A stretch of 64,000 nt of DNA from Arctopsyche grandis (lineage: Eukaryota; Arthropoda; Insecta; Trichoptera; Hydropsychidae). Position numbers and translations under genes: made by a program. Where the stretch lies: NCBI RefSeq assembly GCF_051622035.1, contig NC_135356.1, forward strand, positions 12,076,079-12,140,078. The letters run 5' to 3'. The number at the start of each line of letters is the position of its first letter. The first letter of the stretch is position 1. A model generated the notes under the pieces. It did not search any database, was not told the DNA's origin, and saw only the letters and a program-made list of their open reading frames with translations. Shown piece by piece: positions 1 to 9,245 of the stretch.

Positions 1-226
1 TTGCCAACATGTTTGGCGTAAAAATCGTGGCGATCTTCTTTACACTTAAAATGTTCTTTAACTGTCTTCAGTACATCAGTGACCAGTGCTGTATTAGAAT
101 AAGGTCGTTTAGGTGGTCTTGTTCTTGTGTGGGGCATAGATGTCGATGCTGGAGAGTTTACAGTAAGGTCCCCTCCTGCAATATTTTTGTTTATATTTGT
201 TCTCTTCAGTTTCAGTAAACGACAGA
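1..226 (-). pseudogene. MADF/BESS-like protein remnant (Harbinger-associated?), cut by window edge
   Basis: The minus strand reads toward the window edge through KRPYSNTALV, TVKEHF and RHDFYAKHVGNVL. I see this as the C-terminal part of a MADF/BESS-type DNA-binding protein, the kind often carried by PIF/Harbinger transposons next to the transposase. A Harbinger transposase scrap starts a few bases away on the opposite strand, which supports that origin. The C-terminal end is outside the window here; copy 2 shows it. Confidence 0.45.
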
Positions 227-227
227 A

Positions 228-303
228 GAATGGAGAAGCATAGCAAAGGATTTTGAAGAAAATTGGAATTTCCCGCACTGTCTCGGCAGCTTGGATGGAT
301 AAC
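228..303 (+). pseudogene. PIF/Harbinger transposase scrap
   Basis: The frame reads EWRSIAKDFEENWNFPHCLG followed by SLDG and a TAA stop. The FPxCLGSLDG motif surrounds the first catalytic Asp of PIF/Harbinger (DDE_Tnp_4) transposases, where DGKHV is usual. Here the Lys codon is TAA and HVN follows it, so this copy is dead. Only about 25 codons are recognisable. It lies head to head with the MADF/BESS-like remnant on the minus strand. Confidence 0.6.
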
Positions 304-901
304 ATGTTAACCGTTTGCCTGCGGCCGTCTTCTATGGATGCTTTGGGCGACAAGTCTGTAGCGCGGCTGTCTTCCATAGAATTTCTGAACTTTGCACGGG
401 ATTTTGAGGCTTATATGCGCCTATTTCAACCGTTTTAAGGTTCAAAATTGGTTGAATATATTACTGAGAGTTGAATGCCATCTATTCAATTTGCTTAAAA
501 TGAATATACACCAGTCAAAATTAGTTTTTTGTGGAACCATACTGAAACCTCGTTTATGTGACGTCACGTCTTCATACAATTGAGACGATACCTCTCAATT
601 TTATGAACAATGATTATTTGACAATTAAGCCAAAACTACGAGATATATTATGTATTTTATTGTTTAAAATAATACTTTATGTGTTAATTAACATATCTGG
701 TTACTTGAGTAAATATTAAAATCTGTATTTAAGGTCGAAAACTCGATTGCCAAATTCGCGAAAAAGGTGCCGCCGCGTACAGGGCTTGTTCGCTATTATA
801 TTGCCGCGGGCAAAGGGTTAATATTATTCTCCCGAGTGGAAGTGGTTCGCAATTTTATAACTACAAAGGTCGCCACAGTCTAGTGTAAATGGCATTAGTG
901 G
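304..901. other. No recognised gene
   Basis: AT-rich sequence with short out-of-phase open frames that look like chance. A moderately GC-rich patch lies near 735-830. The same content is at 49962-50559. Confidence 0.5.
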
Positions 902-1186
902 ATGCAAATTGTACATTTATCATGTGTAATTTCAGAACTAATGGAAGATTTTCGGACGGAGGAGTTCTACAACACACTTATTTTTGTTGAAAGACTTCAG
1001 AACAACTCCTTGAACATCCCGGATAAAGAGACAGTAAACCATACTTCTACCCAGGCGAATGAACAGAATTTGGTACGATGTCAGGTGACCTGTACGCTCT
1101 TCGACCTCAAGGTGAATCTTCCTACACACGTTACGGTCTGCGTCAACATCACGGTAGACCTCTCAGGTATTCCGGAGCGTATGTAG
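902..1186 (+). CDS. Unrecognised 94-codon open frame, possible exon
   Basis: I do not recognise the product. A polypyrimidine-poor acceptor-like TTTCAG ends at 934, and the following frame (ELMEDFRTEEFYNTLIFVER and onward) has a protein-like composition: acidic and amphipathic, with no low complexity. AAG|GTGAAT near 1111 could be a splice donor. The end of the frame runs into the broken 3' edge of the truncated ZAD gene on the other strand at about 1195, so the right half may be junction sequence. It could equally be a chance open frame. Confidence 0.25.
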   Translation: MQIVHLSCVISELMEDFRTEEFYNTLIFVERLQNNSLNIPDKETVNHTSTQANEQNLVRCQVTCTLFDLKVNLPTHVTVCVNITVDLSGIPERM

Positions 1187-1194
1187 CCCCCTCT

Positions 1195-1608
1195 ATAGTT
1201 AACTTGGGCGCTAAATTAATATTTTCTATAAAACGAATATTTACCTCATCTTTCCATTTAAAATCTTCAAGTAAAACTTCTTCCGTCTTAATTTGCACAC
1301 GTTCAACTAACCTCAGCTTCGCCGTTTCGTTACTTTGAATACAAACGTTTCGGAAAGTGTTAATTAATTCTAGATTTTTGACACACCTCAAGCATATCGT
1401 ATCTGGCAAATTGTCACCTTTCTCAACCTGCAAATGAGGATGATAACAACGAATGGTAACGAATTTTAATAGCAATGGATTAAAAATGCCCATAACGGAC
1501 CGGCATCTGACAGCACTTCTGAATGCGCTGAACCAGTGGATGAGGGTCGTCATAGATGGAGACGGAAGAATCGAGTGGAGCAGAGCACAGACAAAGTCTG
1601 CACTCCAT
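1195..1608 (-). pseudogene. Truncated ZAD (zf-AD) zinc-finger gene, fingers missing
   Basis: Exon 1 (1608-1501) encodes MECRLCLCSAPLDSSVSIYD and the rest of the first ZAD half with its CxxC pair. A 73-bp intron (1500-1428, GT..AG) follows. Exon 2 (1427-1245) continues with GDNLPDTICLRCVKNLELIN, which supplies the second Cys pair, and then the KTEEVLLEDF tail. A GTAAAT donor is kept at 1244, but about 50 bp into the next intron the similarity to the full gene at 44993-46515 stops, so the C2H2 array is absent. Relative to that gene, 22 codons before the donor are deleted. ZAD domains bind zinc and mediate dimerisation in insect C2H2 transcription factors. As it stands it could make only an isolated ZAD. 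Confidence 0.85.
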
Positions 1609-2110
1609 GCTGTTGTAAATACAAATGTCCAAGTGACAACTGACCCGAGACGTCAAGACAAACTTTTTTTTATGTTGACAATACCTCAACACCAGTAGCA
1701 AAATGAGTGACAATTGGGCAAAGCTAAATTTACTGATAAGTAGATATATAGAATAAAAAAATTTAATAAAGAAATCATCAAAGTTATTTTAATTGTATAC
1801 TTCATTGTTTTTTGTTGTAGAAATACCTAGTACAGGGATGTCATTTCAGCTTTTTCCAGGGGGGAGGGGCAGAATTTGACTAATTTGTGATTATTTTTTA
1901 GTAAAATGGTCATTATTATATTATCTATCTTCAACATAAATAACAAGTGGAATAACTGCAATGCCTGTTGGATGAAATTGTCTATCCAGATCGTATTAAC
2001 CTTGTAGTGATACCAGCCAAAAAGTAATATTGGCCATTCTTCAAAATAAAACTTACCATTTAACATTAATACTCACCGTTTATGTTTGGAGACTGACCAT
2101 TTATTATTGG

Positions 2111-2211
2111 TTGTGGCTATTTGCAGGTACTATATCTGTGAATTATTGGCTATTTGCAGGTACCATATCTGCGAATTATTGGCTATTTGCATGTACTATA
2201 TCTGCGAAAGG
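2111..2211. repeat. Three tandem ~33-bp units
   Basis: Three head-to-tail units share the core GGCTATTTGCAGGTACTATA followed by TCTGCGAATTA. The first unit is 35 bp, the next two 33 bp. Copy 2 is at 51769-51869. Confidence 0.8.
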
Positions 2212-2212
2212 C

Positions 2213-2360
2213 GCAAAGCCTTCCCCATAAGACTGCGCCCCATAAGGCTGCGCCCGATAAGGCTGCGCCCCATAAAGCTGCGCCCCCTTTTGGGCCCCAT
2301 GGGGCTGTGCCCCCTTCGGGGCCCCATAAGGCTGCGGGCCCTTCGGGGCCCCACGGGGGG
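2213..2360. repeat. GC-rich degenerate tandem repeat
   Basis: Repeats of CCCATAAGGCTGCGCC and then GCCCCTTCGGGGCCCC-type palindromic units stand out against the AT-rich surroundings. All frames stay open and give repetitive peptides (PHKAAPHKAAP on plus, GAQPYGAQPYG on minus), which is a consequence of the repeat. Downstream is a segment containing TCGAATCACGTGTTCGATGA and an ATAC microsatellite (2465-2490). Copy 2 is at 51871-52018. Confidence 0.8.
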
Positions 2361-2658
2361 TGAATCCATTGAATCGAAAAAAAACAAATCGGCGCCTATG
2401 GATCGAAAAAAATCGAATCACGTGTTCGATGACGTCACCGATATACGGACGACGACGAAGGATACTTACATACATACATACATACATACAAAGTCTCTTT
2501 CCAAATTATATATTAGAAGATAAGAAGATATATAAAAACGGACTGTCGCTAAATATATATATTTGTATATTTTTATGTTTGTATATATGTGACGGACGAT
2601 CAACCGTCAACCGGTATGGGGAACAAATTTTTTTTTTTTCATATTTTTCTATTTTGAG

Positions 2659-2848
2659 TTGGTTTTTAAGCTCTTTTTCCTATTATGCTTTAGATTAACA
2701 CTAGAATAATATAATACTGTGATTACTAACCAAATTAAATTAAAATTGTAAAATAGAAAATGATCAGTAGCTATTAAAATAGATATAAGATGTATTGTGA
2801 ACATAATTTCGTAATAATAAAAAGCATTTAAAAATCAAAAAATATCTT
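2659..2848 (+). mobile_element. 3' tail of Jockey-like LINE
   Basis: This is nearly identical to the reverse complement of about 28975-29160, the 3' untranslated end of the Jockey-like LINE at 28970-31645. It ends in the same AAAAAGCATTTAAAAAT terminus followed by an A-rich stretch. It is a strongly 5'-truncated insertion. Confidence 0.8.
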
Positions 2849-2982
2849 TCATTTTTTCAGTTTTTTCATTTTTTTCATTTTTTTCATTTTTTCAGTTTTT
2901 CAGTTTCCCAGTTTTTTCAGGTCCCGGGGTGCCGAAGGCATTGGGGGCGCTGGGGGCGCCGGAGGCGTCGGCGGCGCTGGAG
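2849..2982. repeat. TTTTTTCA repeats then GC-rich GGCGC repeats
   Basis: First come about nine imperfect TTTTTTCA(G/T) units to 2921. Then a 60-bp GC-rich tract of GGGGGCGCTGG/GGCGCCGGAGG units follows. The reverse strand of the GC-rich tract is open and joins in frame with the exon fragment at 2983-3030. Copy 2 is at 52507-52640. Confidence 0.75.
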
Positions 2983-3147
2983 TATTCCAAATTCGCAAGA
3001 TATACTGCTCCATCGACGGTTAATTCAAGGCTGAAATTGTCATTGTATAATAATTAGAATAGAAACGGTGAGTACTAAGAAAAGTGATTGAGATGACTCA
3101 CATGTGTCCCTTCAAAAGTATAAATATTGTTCCTTGTTCTGAGATCT
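2983..3147 (-). pseudogene. Inverted fragment of the exon pair found at 10660-10954
   Basis: Read on the minus strand, this repeats about 160 bp of the locus at 10650-10830 with divergence: an exon end encoding GTIFILLKGH, a GTGAGT donor, a short intron, TTTCAG at 3033-3031, and an exon start LELTVDGAVYLANLEY. After LEY the match stops and the frame continues open through the GC-rich repeat (SSAADASGAPSAPNAF) to a stop in the T-rich repeat. It is an intron-containing, hence DNA-level, duplication fused to low-complexity sequence. Copy 2 is at 52641-52805. Confidence 0.7.
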
Positions 3148-3716
3148 GTATTCCCTTTTACCTATTTGAATTCAATATACAATTAATTTAGTACAATTCA
3201 TGTGTAAAATATTGATACTTATATTATTTGCATACTATGGTGCATATTCCTTCGTCGTACGACATCCTATGATAGATCCTTAAACGTTGAAACCAGAATG
3301 AATTATTGAATATCTGTTTTTATTATAATCAGGAAAACAAAAGCCGGTTTTTAATTATTTTTTTAATTTTAATTGAAATTGTTCTATTTATATCTACAAT
3401 ATACGAGTAGGATTCGATCCGTGAAAGAACTTGTGGCAATGATAGCTAATGACTCGTTCAGTGCTGATAAGTCACGTTAAGTTAACGAAATTGGTGACGA
3501 CGTTTAACAAAGTACAAACTTTAACCATCAAAGTTGCCAGTCCCGCGTTCCGAAATGCAGTCTGTAAATCCTGGTTTACAAAGAATTTTTTAAAATCTAA
3601 CTAATGGGTACATGGATACAAAATACGTAGCTGCAAACATCGTATGCATCGTTTCCGCAATCCTAGGATTCCCCCACAAGTACATACATGGATATGTGAG
3701 AAATGGATAATTGAAT

Positions 3717-4382
3717 TATTAGTCACAAAGACAATTTTTGCCATTAAAATCGCGAATACACAATATACGGCACTCAAGTTCTCGTTAGTATGATAGTTAT
3801 AGTTAGTATGATAGACTTTTCGGCTGCCAGATGTTCCGTCATAGAGATTTTAGTGACTTTGTGACCAGTAATCACCGAGACGAGAAATGATAGATACAGA
3901 GCCAAAAAGCTAAGAATAACATTTTAAACTTTTCAATTCTCCCACTTAAATACAAAAACAGAAAGAATTTTTACTTTAAAAACGATGGCAAGACGGAATT
4001 TTAAGGTGTCATATAAAGAGTTGGGTGAAATTTTAAAGAAAAATAAGATTCAAATTAATTTTAAGCCATGCTTGTGCGATGACGAGTAATTTCATCGGGC
4101 GTTATCTCTATAAATATAATACATTAATAATGAAATAATACTCGCTGAATTAATAAAATCACATACTATAAAAGTTATAATCGCCCAGGCTGGAAATTGA
4201 ATCTTTGGCTGTCGAATACATTACATATGCTGTCGGTTTTTCCCCGAACATGTATTTACATATATGTACACTCATTCAAATGGTTCGGTGATTATTATTG
4301 GTCACAAAGTTATTAAAATCTCTATAACGGAACATCTTTCAGCCGAAAAGTCCATCGTACTAACGATGACTATCATACTAAC
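3717..4382. repeat. Inverted-repeat element with ~95-bp arms
   Basis: The left arm (3784-3880, GTTAGTATGATAG then CTTTTCGGCTGCCAGATGTT) is the reverse complement, with mismatches, of 4284-4382. About 400 bp of AT-rich sequence lies between, including a 34-codon frame at 3985 (MARRNFKVSYKELGEILKKN). A third copy of the left arm plus its outer flank lies inverted at 47567-47703, so 3717-3783 belongs to the repeated unit too. I find no clear target-site duplication. Unclassified MITE-like element. Confidence 0.65.
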
Positions 4383-5137
4383 CCGTGTAAGTATATACGC
4401 GAGAAGGGGCTTTCAACACAGTCAATATTACTAACAGTATCCAGTTATATTATAGTCCAGTAGTTTTTAACCGGTGCAACGCAAAAAAAATGATAAAAAC
4501 AGAAAATCCGCGAAATAGTAAAAATAGGATTCGTTCGTTTCATAAATTAAAACAAAATAGTGAATCAATATCTATGCTGCAAATAACTAGCGAGCGTACG
4601 ACAGGACAAGATGTTTATAATAAAATTATGTTTCTTCATATTTAGAACAATTTAAAATATCATAGGAGTTACATATGTATGTGTACGGATGGTGCTCCGT
4701 CAATGGTTAGGGTTATTTAAAGTATTTGTTACCCTTGGTCTCTTGCAAAGACAATAAGCCCTAATATTATATCTTCGCACAGTTTTTTTTTATTAAATAG
4801 AGAATCATCTAGTTAAAAAAAAACCAGCATCACTGAAACTTATACTAGATAAATTTCATCAAATCGAGACCGTTAAAAACACACATTTTTTAAAAAACTT
4901 TGCATTGTTATGGAAGCTACATAAGTACAAATGTTTGCCTTTTCACATTCGAGTCAGGTGGTAGGGGTAAAGTTGTATGCCTTCATAAAACTTTGAATGA
5001 ATTGTTTATCTTTTTCCGAAATTAAGGTATGAATGCTTTTGTAAAATATCTCCAGAATAATGATTAGTGTGCTAAAAATGCATATTTATTAGGTATTTTT
5101 AATTTCTTTAATAACGTTAGCACAAGCGTTCAAAAGT
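4383..5137. other. No recognised gene
   Basis: AT-rich sequence with poly-A and poly-T runs. No long frame, RNA gene or repeat family was recognised. Copy 2 is at 54041-54795. Confidence 0.5.
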
Positions 5138-5236
5138 CCTGTTCTTTTTATTAATAAATAAAAACTATGAAAAAATACGCGTTTTCTTGAATACACATAC
5201 TATTACGTACAAATTGGTAGATGTCCCGTTTTGAGG
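5138..5236. repeat. Left arm of a 100-bp inverted repeat
   Basis: About 99 bp that match the reverse complement of 8795-8898 with very few differences (the core includes AATACGCGTTTTCTTGAATA). The right arm directly adjoins the hAT remnant at 8899-9130, so this is probably a second, inverted piece of the same hAT 3' end. The arms bracket the Tigger element and the solo LTR. Copy 2 is at 54796-54894. Confidence 0.8.
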
Positions 5237-5289
5237 ACAAAAATAAATCGTCACATTAATCATATCTGCATACATAGATAACGTTTATA

Positions 5290-7264
5290 CAGGCGGACCT
5301 CAACTTTCGCACAATTCGCTATTTCGCACATTTTTAAAAAATCGTTTTTTTTTGGTGATAATGCAAAAATTTTTGTTTGCGTGCAATTGTTTCCCTCTCC
5401 TCCATTCCCTGTTGCACTATGAAATGCGTATGAACGAGCCCGTACTGTGAAAAGTGTTACATCCTGCACGGCATAATGATGGATGAAATGGAGAAATCTT
5501 TGTCTTATTGCATAAGTGACCAAAATCAAAAAACATCCCTCTGAGTACTTCAATAATTCAAGCTAGAGCTCTTAGTTTGCATAAGGATTGGAAGGCTAGA
5601 CTAAAAGAAGATTCTAACACGGTGTTTCATGCAAGTCACGGCTGGTTTTCAATTTTTAAAACAAGATTTTCTTTACACAATATTAAATTCACTGGAGAAT
5701 CAGCTGATGCGGATGAAGATGCTGCAAAAGACTTTATTTCCTCATTGTCCAAAATTATTGAAGATGGTGAATATTCCTCTAGTCAAATATTCAATGTAGA
5801 TGAGACTGATTTATTTTGGAAGAAGATGCCTAATCGTACATTCTTATCAAAGGAAGAATCAGTTGCCCCTGGTCATAAACCTTCTAAAAACCGATTGCTT
5901 CTTGGTGGAAATTTAGCTGGTGATTTAAAATTGATTCCAATGTTAATTTATCAAGCAGAAAATCCTAGATCATTGAAAGGGAAAGATAAAAATTGCTTCC
6001 AGTTATTTGGAAATCAAATAAAAAAGCCTGGGTTACTGCTTTAATATTTAAAGATTGGTTCACTTCACATTTCGTACCAGCAGTAAAGCAATATTGTGAA
6101 GTTAATAATTTACCATTTAAAATATTATTAATCTTAGATAATGCTACAGGACTCTCATACAACCCATGGACCAAACAGTGATAGCTACGTTTAAACGATA
6201 TTATATGAGGTCGATAATGAATCAGGCCATCAAGACAACTGACATGGAAGGTGGGCCCACATTAAAAGATTTCTGGAGGAATTATAACATATGGAACGCA
6301 ACAAACAATATTGGAGACGCGTGGGCTGAAATAAAAGAGTCAACAATGAAAGGTTCATGGAGAAAACTATGCCCACAAATGATGGGTGATATAAATTTTG
6401 ATGAAACTCCAGAAACTATCACACTTGAAATAGTTCACTTAATGAACGAACTTAGCCTAGATGTTAACATTGAAGATATTAATGAGATGATTGAATCTCA
6501 TTCTGAACCCATGACCAATGAATTTCTAATGGACCGACAAGAGAACGAGAATGATATACATATTGAAAGTGAGGAAGAAGAACCAGAAGAAATCATTAAT
6601 ACCTTAACTATAAAAAATATGAACGAAGCTTTTACGCATCTCGAAAAGTTTTTGAACATTATGGAAGACTGTGATCCCAATGGAGAACAAATATCTCAAG
6701 AACGTAGGGCTATTCATAAGAGTACTGTCTGTTACAGAACACTCTATGAAGAAAAAAAAATTGTCATATTCAACTAACTCTTGACAAGTTCATTACGAGA
6801 TTATAATTTGCCGTGCCTGAATGCGATATTTTCCCACCTAAGTGAGTGTAGATTATCGGATGTTATTTTAACATATGTATCTGGCAGCCTGCGCTCACCA
6901 TTATTCTCTTAATTTGAATGTGATGTATGTGTGGAATCTTAATCTACTCTCTTCCATTTGGGCCTCGCTGTGATTTTTTTTTTACTATTTTTCTTTTGCA
7001 GAATGTAAAACTAAGAATAGGATTTGAGTATTTTATTTACGTGTTATTTTTCTTTTGTTTTTATTTTTTATTTTATCGTGTTTTTCTGCTTTTGCTTTTT
7101 TGCTTTTTATTTTGTGTATTTACTTTACTTTTTAATGTATATAAATAATTTTTATTTAATACATACATTTTTCGCTTTTTTTTTTACATCCCTCTACTTT
7201 CGAACATTTAACTTTCGCACACATTTTCAGGAACCAATTATGTGCGAAAGTTGAGGTCCGCCTG
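5290..7264 (+). mobile_element. Tigger/pogo-type DNA transposon, complete ends
   Basis: The ends are perfect inverted repeats of about 24 bp beginning CAGGCGGACCTCAACTTTCG, flanked by TA on both sides (5288-5289 and 7265-7266). TA target duplication is the pogo/Tigger and Tc1-mariner signature. Extra copies of TTCGCACA lie just inside both termini. The interior carries a broken transposase on the plus strand followed by a T-rich 3' region. At 1,975 bp it has about the size of an autonomous Tigger with some internal loss. Confidence 0.92.
5479..6777 (+). pseudogene. Tigger/jerky-type (CENP-B-like) DDE transposase, broken
   Basis: The best start is ATG at 5479 (MDEMEKSLSYCISDQNQK). A one-base frameshift near 5527 moves the reading to IPLSTSIIQARALSLHKDW, the CENP-B/Tc5-type HTH region that precedes DDE_1. 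The DDE_1 core is visible: NVDETDLFWKKMP has the first Asp, then GGNLAGDLKL, a second frameshift near 5990, VTALIFKDWFTSHFVPAVKQ, and LLILDNATG with the second Asp. The usual PPNTTSLLQ stretch is missing: the DNA jumps from DNATG to MDQTVIATFKRYY near 6150 by a deletion of some tens of bases that also shifts frame. The C-terminal half to the stop at 6777 is intact and acidic. Three lesions make it non-functional. Confidence 0.9.
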
Positions 7265-7450
7265 TACATACAAACTGCTTCTTTTGGAAATACAATATAA
7301 ACATTGAAATTGTTCATAATTTATACCATCTCCTACTCGTCCCCTACGAGCAGACATCGTTTATGGCCCGTGCGAATTCCTCCCTATCATGGGCAAGCCG
7401 AAACAATTTTTCGAGTCCGAGTCCCATCCATGACCTGAATTTGGGTCTCT

Positions 7451-8187
7451 TGTTATGTGGTAGGATCTTACAACCTATGTATATACTTATGTATAATACC
7501 CTTTAACCTTAAGTTTGAACATCTGTTTCTAATTTAACTACTTATGATGTAATCTCTTAAAGCTATCCCTCATTAATTATGAGACTTTCAATATCTCTAT
7601 TGCTTCCATCCTGTACAATCAACTATTCTGTTCAATCCTATCTACTTAACTTTTATCTATTATAATTTATGCGAGTTTCTAACACGATTGCTATATAAGA
7701 CGACACAGTTAATGACCTGTTGAAATACAAAGTATTACTTTTAATAATCTTTATTGCTATAGCTGCATTTTGTCCCACGATACGTGTAAACCCTAAAATA
7801 TTATTATCTCTATTTATCTCTATGATAAATTGTGTTTCTACTCAAAATGTCTCGATACTCTCAAAGGATACATAAATCAAATATTAAAACTGTCTTACAC
7901 ACGGATGTTGCTCTGTATCATAATCACTTTGTTATTTACCAAAATTCTGTGATTGGTTAAAGCTTATCATTCTTTTGTGTATAAATGCTCATGTTAGATC
8001 TATTGAACCTCACTTAATAATTAAACTGCCTTACTAGTAACTTGTGGTAGGACATCGAGACTAGTAACTTGTAATACAAACTTGTATATTAGTCTTGTTT
8101 ATATTTACTGCTAATTAAAGAATATAATCATTTGACAAAATCTGTGACTATAATATTCTACACCATCTCCTACTTGTCCCCGTAACA
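7451..8187. mobile_element. Probable solo LTR (737 bp)
   Basis: The segment begins TGTTATGTGG and ends CCCCGTAACA, so its termini are TGTTA...TAACA. It is flanked by CTCT on both sides (7447-7450 and 8188-8191), a 4-bp target duplication as made by Gypsy-type integrases. A TATAAATG lies near 7980. A second, partial version of its last 25 bases (ACCATCTCCTACTCGTCCCC) lies outside at 7326-7345, suggesting an older related LTR there. No internal coding region is attached. Confidence 0.5.
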
Positions 8188-8794
8188 CTCTGGACTTGAC
8201 CCAGCCGGGTAGCATCGGCCTACATATGACTTAAAACCCGGATTCTGGGTATGTATTTAAAATTTCGATGGTTAACGTAAAAATTCAAAATGAGTTTCAG
8301 TCGATACGTTGAAAATATCCAAATATGTGTTATTTATGTACATGATTCATATATGTACATATGTATGACCTTTATTTGCTCGAGAACTTGATTTTATGAC
8401 CTCTGAGCAAACTGGGAGCGATGGAAAGGTACCGAAAGCAATATAGCGTATGTACTGAAATTTGGCTAAATTTAGAATTTCACCCGTATACAGTGTACAC
8501 ATTTGCCTCTTCGAAAGCGAAGTAAGCTTTCGATTTTTATTATTATGTAGAATTTTGCCTTAGACTACTCAGACAATCGTTTCAACATTATCATATCTGA
8601 TTTCGTTAACGGTAAGTACTTTATTTTAATTATTTCTTGTAATTCTCTTAAAAAAATCAGTTTTATTCTTGACCGAAAATAAGTATATGTAGTTTTCATT
8701 ATATTTTTTGGAAAACTTCAAAATCCTATAATAATAATGATAGTAATAAAGGAACAAAATCACATATTTGCTAAATGTGCCGATAATATTGTAT
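8188..8794. other. No gene; short CCGG-type repeat
   Basis: GACCCAGCCGGGTAGCATCG and ACTTAAAACCCGG near 8198-8248 match, inverted, the stretch at 33413-33465. The rest is AT-rich with no recognised feature. Copy 2 starts at 57846. Confidence 0.4.
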
Positions 8795-8898
8795 TCCTCA
8801 AAACGGGACATCTACCAATTTTTACGTAATAGTACATATGTGTATTCAAGAAAACGCGTATTTTTTCATAGTTTTTATTTATTAATAAAAAGAACAGG
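8795..8898. repeat. Right arm of a 100-bp inverted repeat
   Basis: Reverse complement partner of 5138-5236, lying immediately 3' of the hAT coding remnant on its strand. Copy 2 is at 58453-58556. Confidence 0.8.
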
Positions 8899-9130
8899 AA
8901 TGTTGATGAAGAATGTTTTTCTGATGAACAAATTTTCTTAAGTATTACTGGGTTTGCTTTTAAATAAGAATGAAATTCTTGGCAGGATTTCTTAAAATTG
9001 ATTTTAATTAACAACATCGCTTTAAGAACTACGACTTGCAATTGCGTATTTTCGGTCGTCCACAACTTGTTCATCTGTGAAAAGACTCTTTCTACGGCTG
9101 CATTAGTTCCGGGCAGGCATAAAATGTATT
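8899..9130 (-). pseudogene. hAT transposase C-terminal dimerisation domain remnant
   Basis: The minus strand reads YILCLPGTNAAVERVFSQMN, then NKLWTTENTQLQ, LKAMLLIKINF and CQEFHSYLK. This is the hAT C-terminal dimerisation (Dimer_Tnp_hAT) signature: a short hydrophobic stretch, PGTNAAxERVFS and the following helix. Upstream catalytic regions are absent; the frame runs straight into the TA microsatellite at 9144, which seems to have cut the gene. Downstream it meets the inverted repeat arm at 8898. Confidence 0.85.
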
Positions 9131-9131
9131 C

Positions 9132-9141
9132 AACAATTATA

Positions 9142-9213
<72 letters not shown>

Positions 9214-9225
9214 TATAATTGTATA
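9132..9225. repeat. Palindromic TA microsatellite
   Basis: A 68-bp (AT)n array at 9144-9211 is flanked by CAATTATACGATAT on the left and its reverse complement ATATCGTATAATTG on the right, so the whole unit is a perfect palindrome. A second, shorter TA array follows to 9242. Confidence 0.95.
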
Positions 9226-9245
9226 TATATATATATATATATACA

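Noticed and set aside
1453..1698. 81-codon plus-strand frame conserved in all three ZAD loci
   Set aside because: It is antisense to ZAD exon 1 and its intron; conservation follows from the ZAD gene.
2176..2487. Repeat-peptide frames (GAQPYGAQPYG, PHKAAPHKAAP) as a structural protein gene
   Set aside because: The same DNA repeat is open in several frames on both strands, without start context or splice support.
5260..5553. 97-codon minus-strand frame over the Tigger 5' region
   Set aside because: It lies antisense to the recognisable transposase N-terminus and includes the terminal inverted repeat; composition is as expected for a shadow frame.
6927..7254. Two Phe/Tyr/Leu-rich frames (membrane-protein-like)
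   Set aside because: They are translations of the T-rich 3' region of the Tigger element and end in its inverted repeat.
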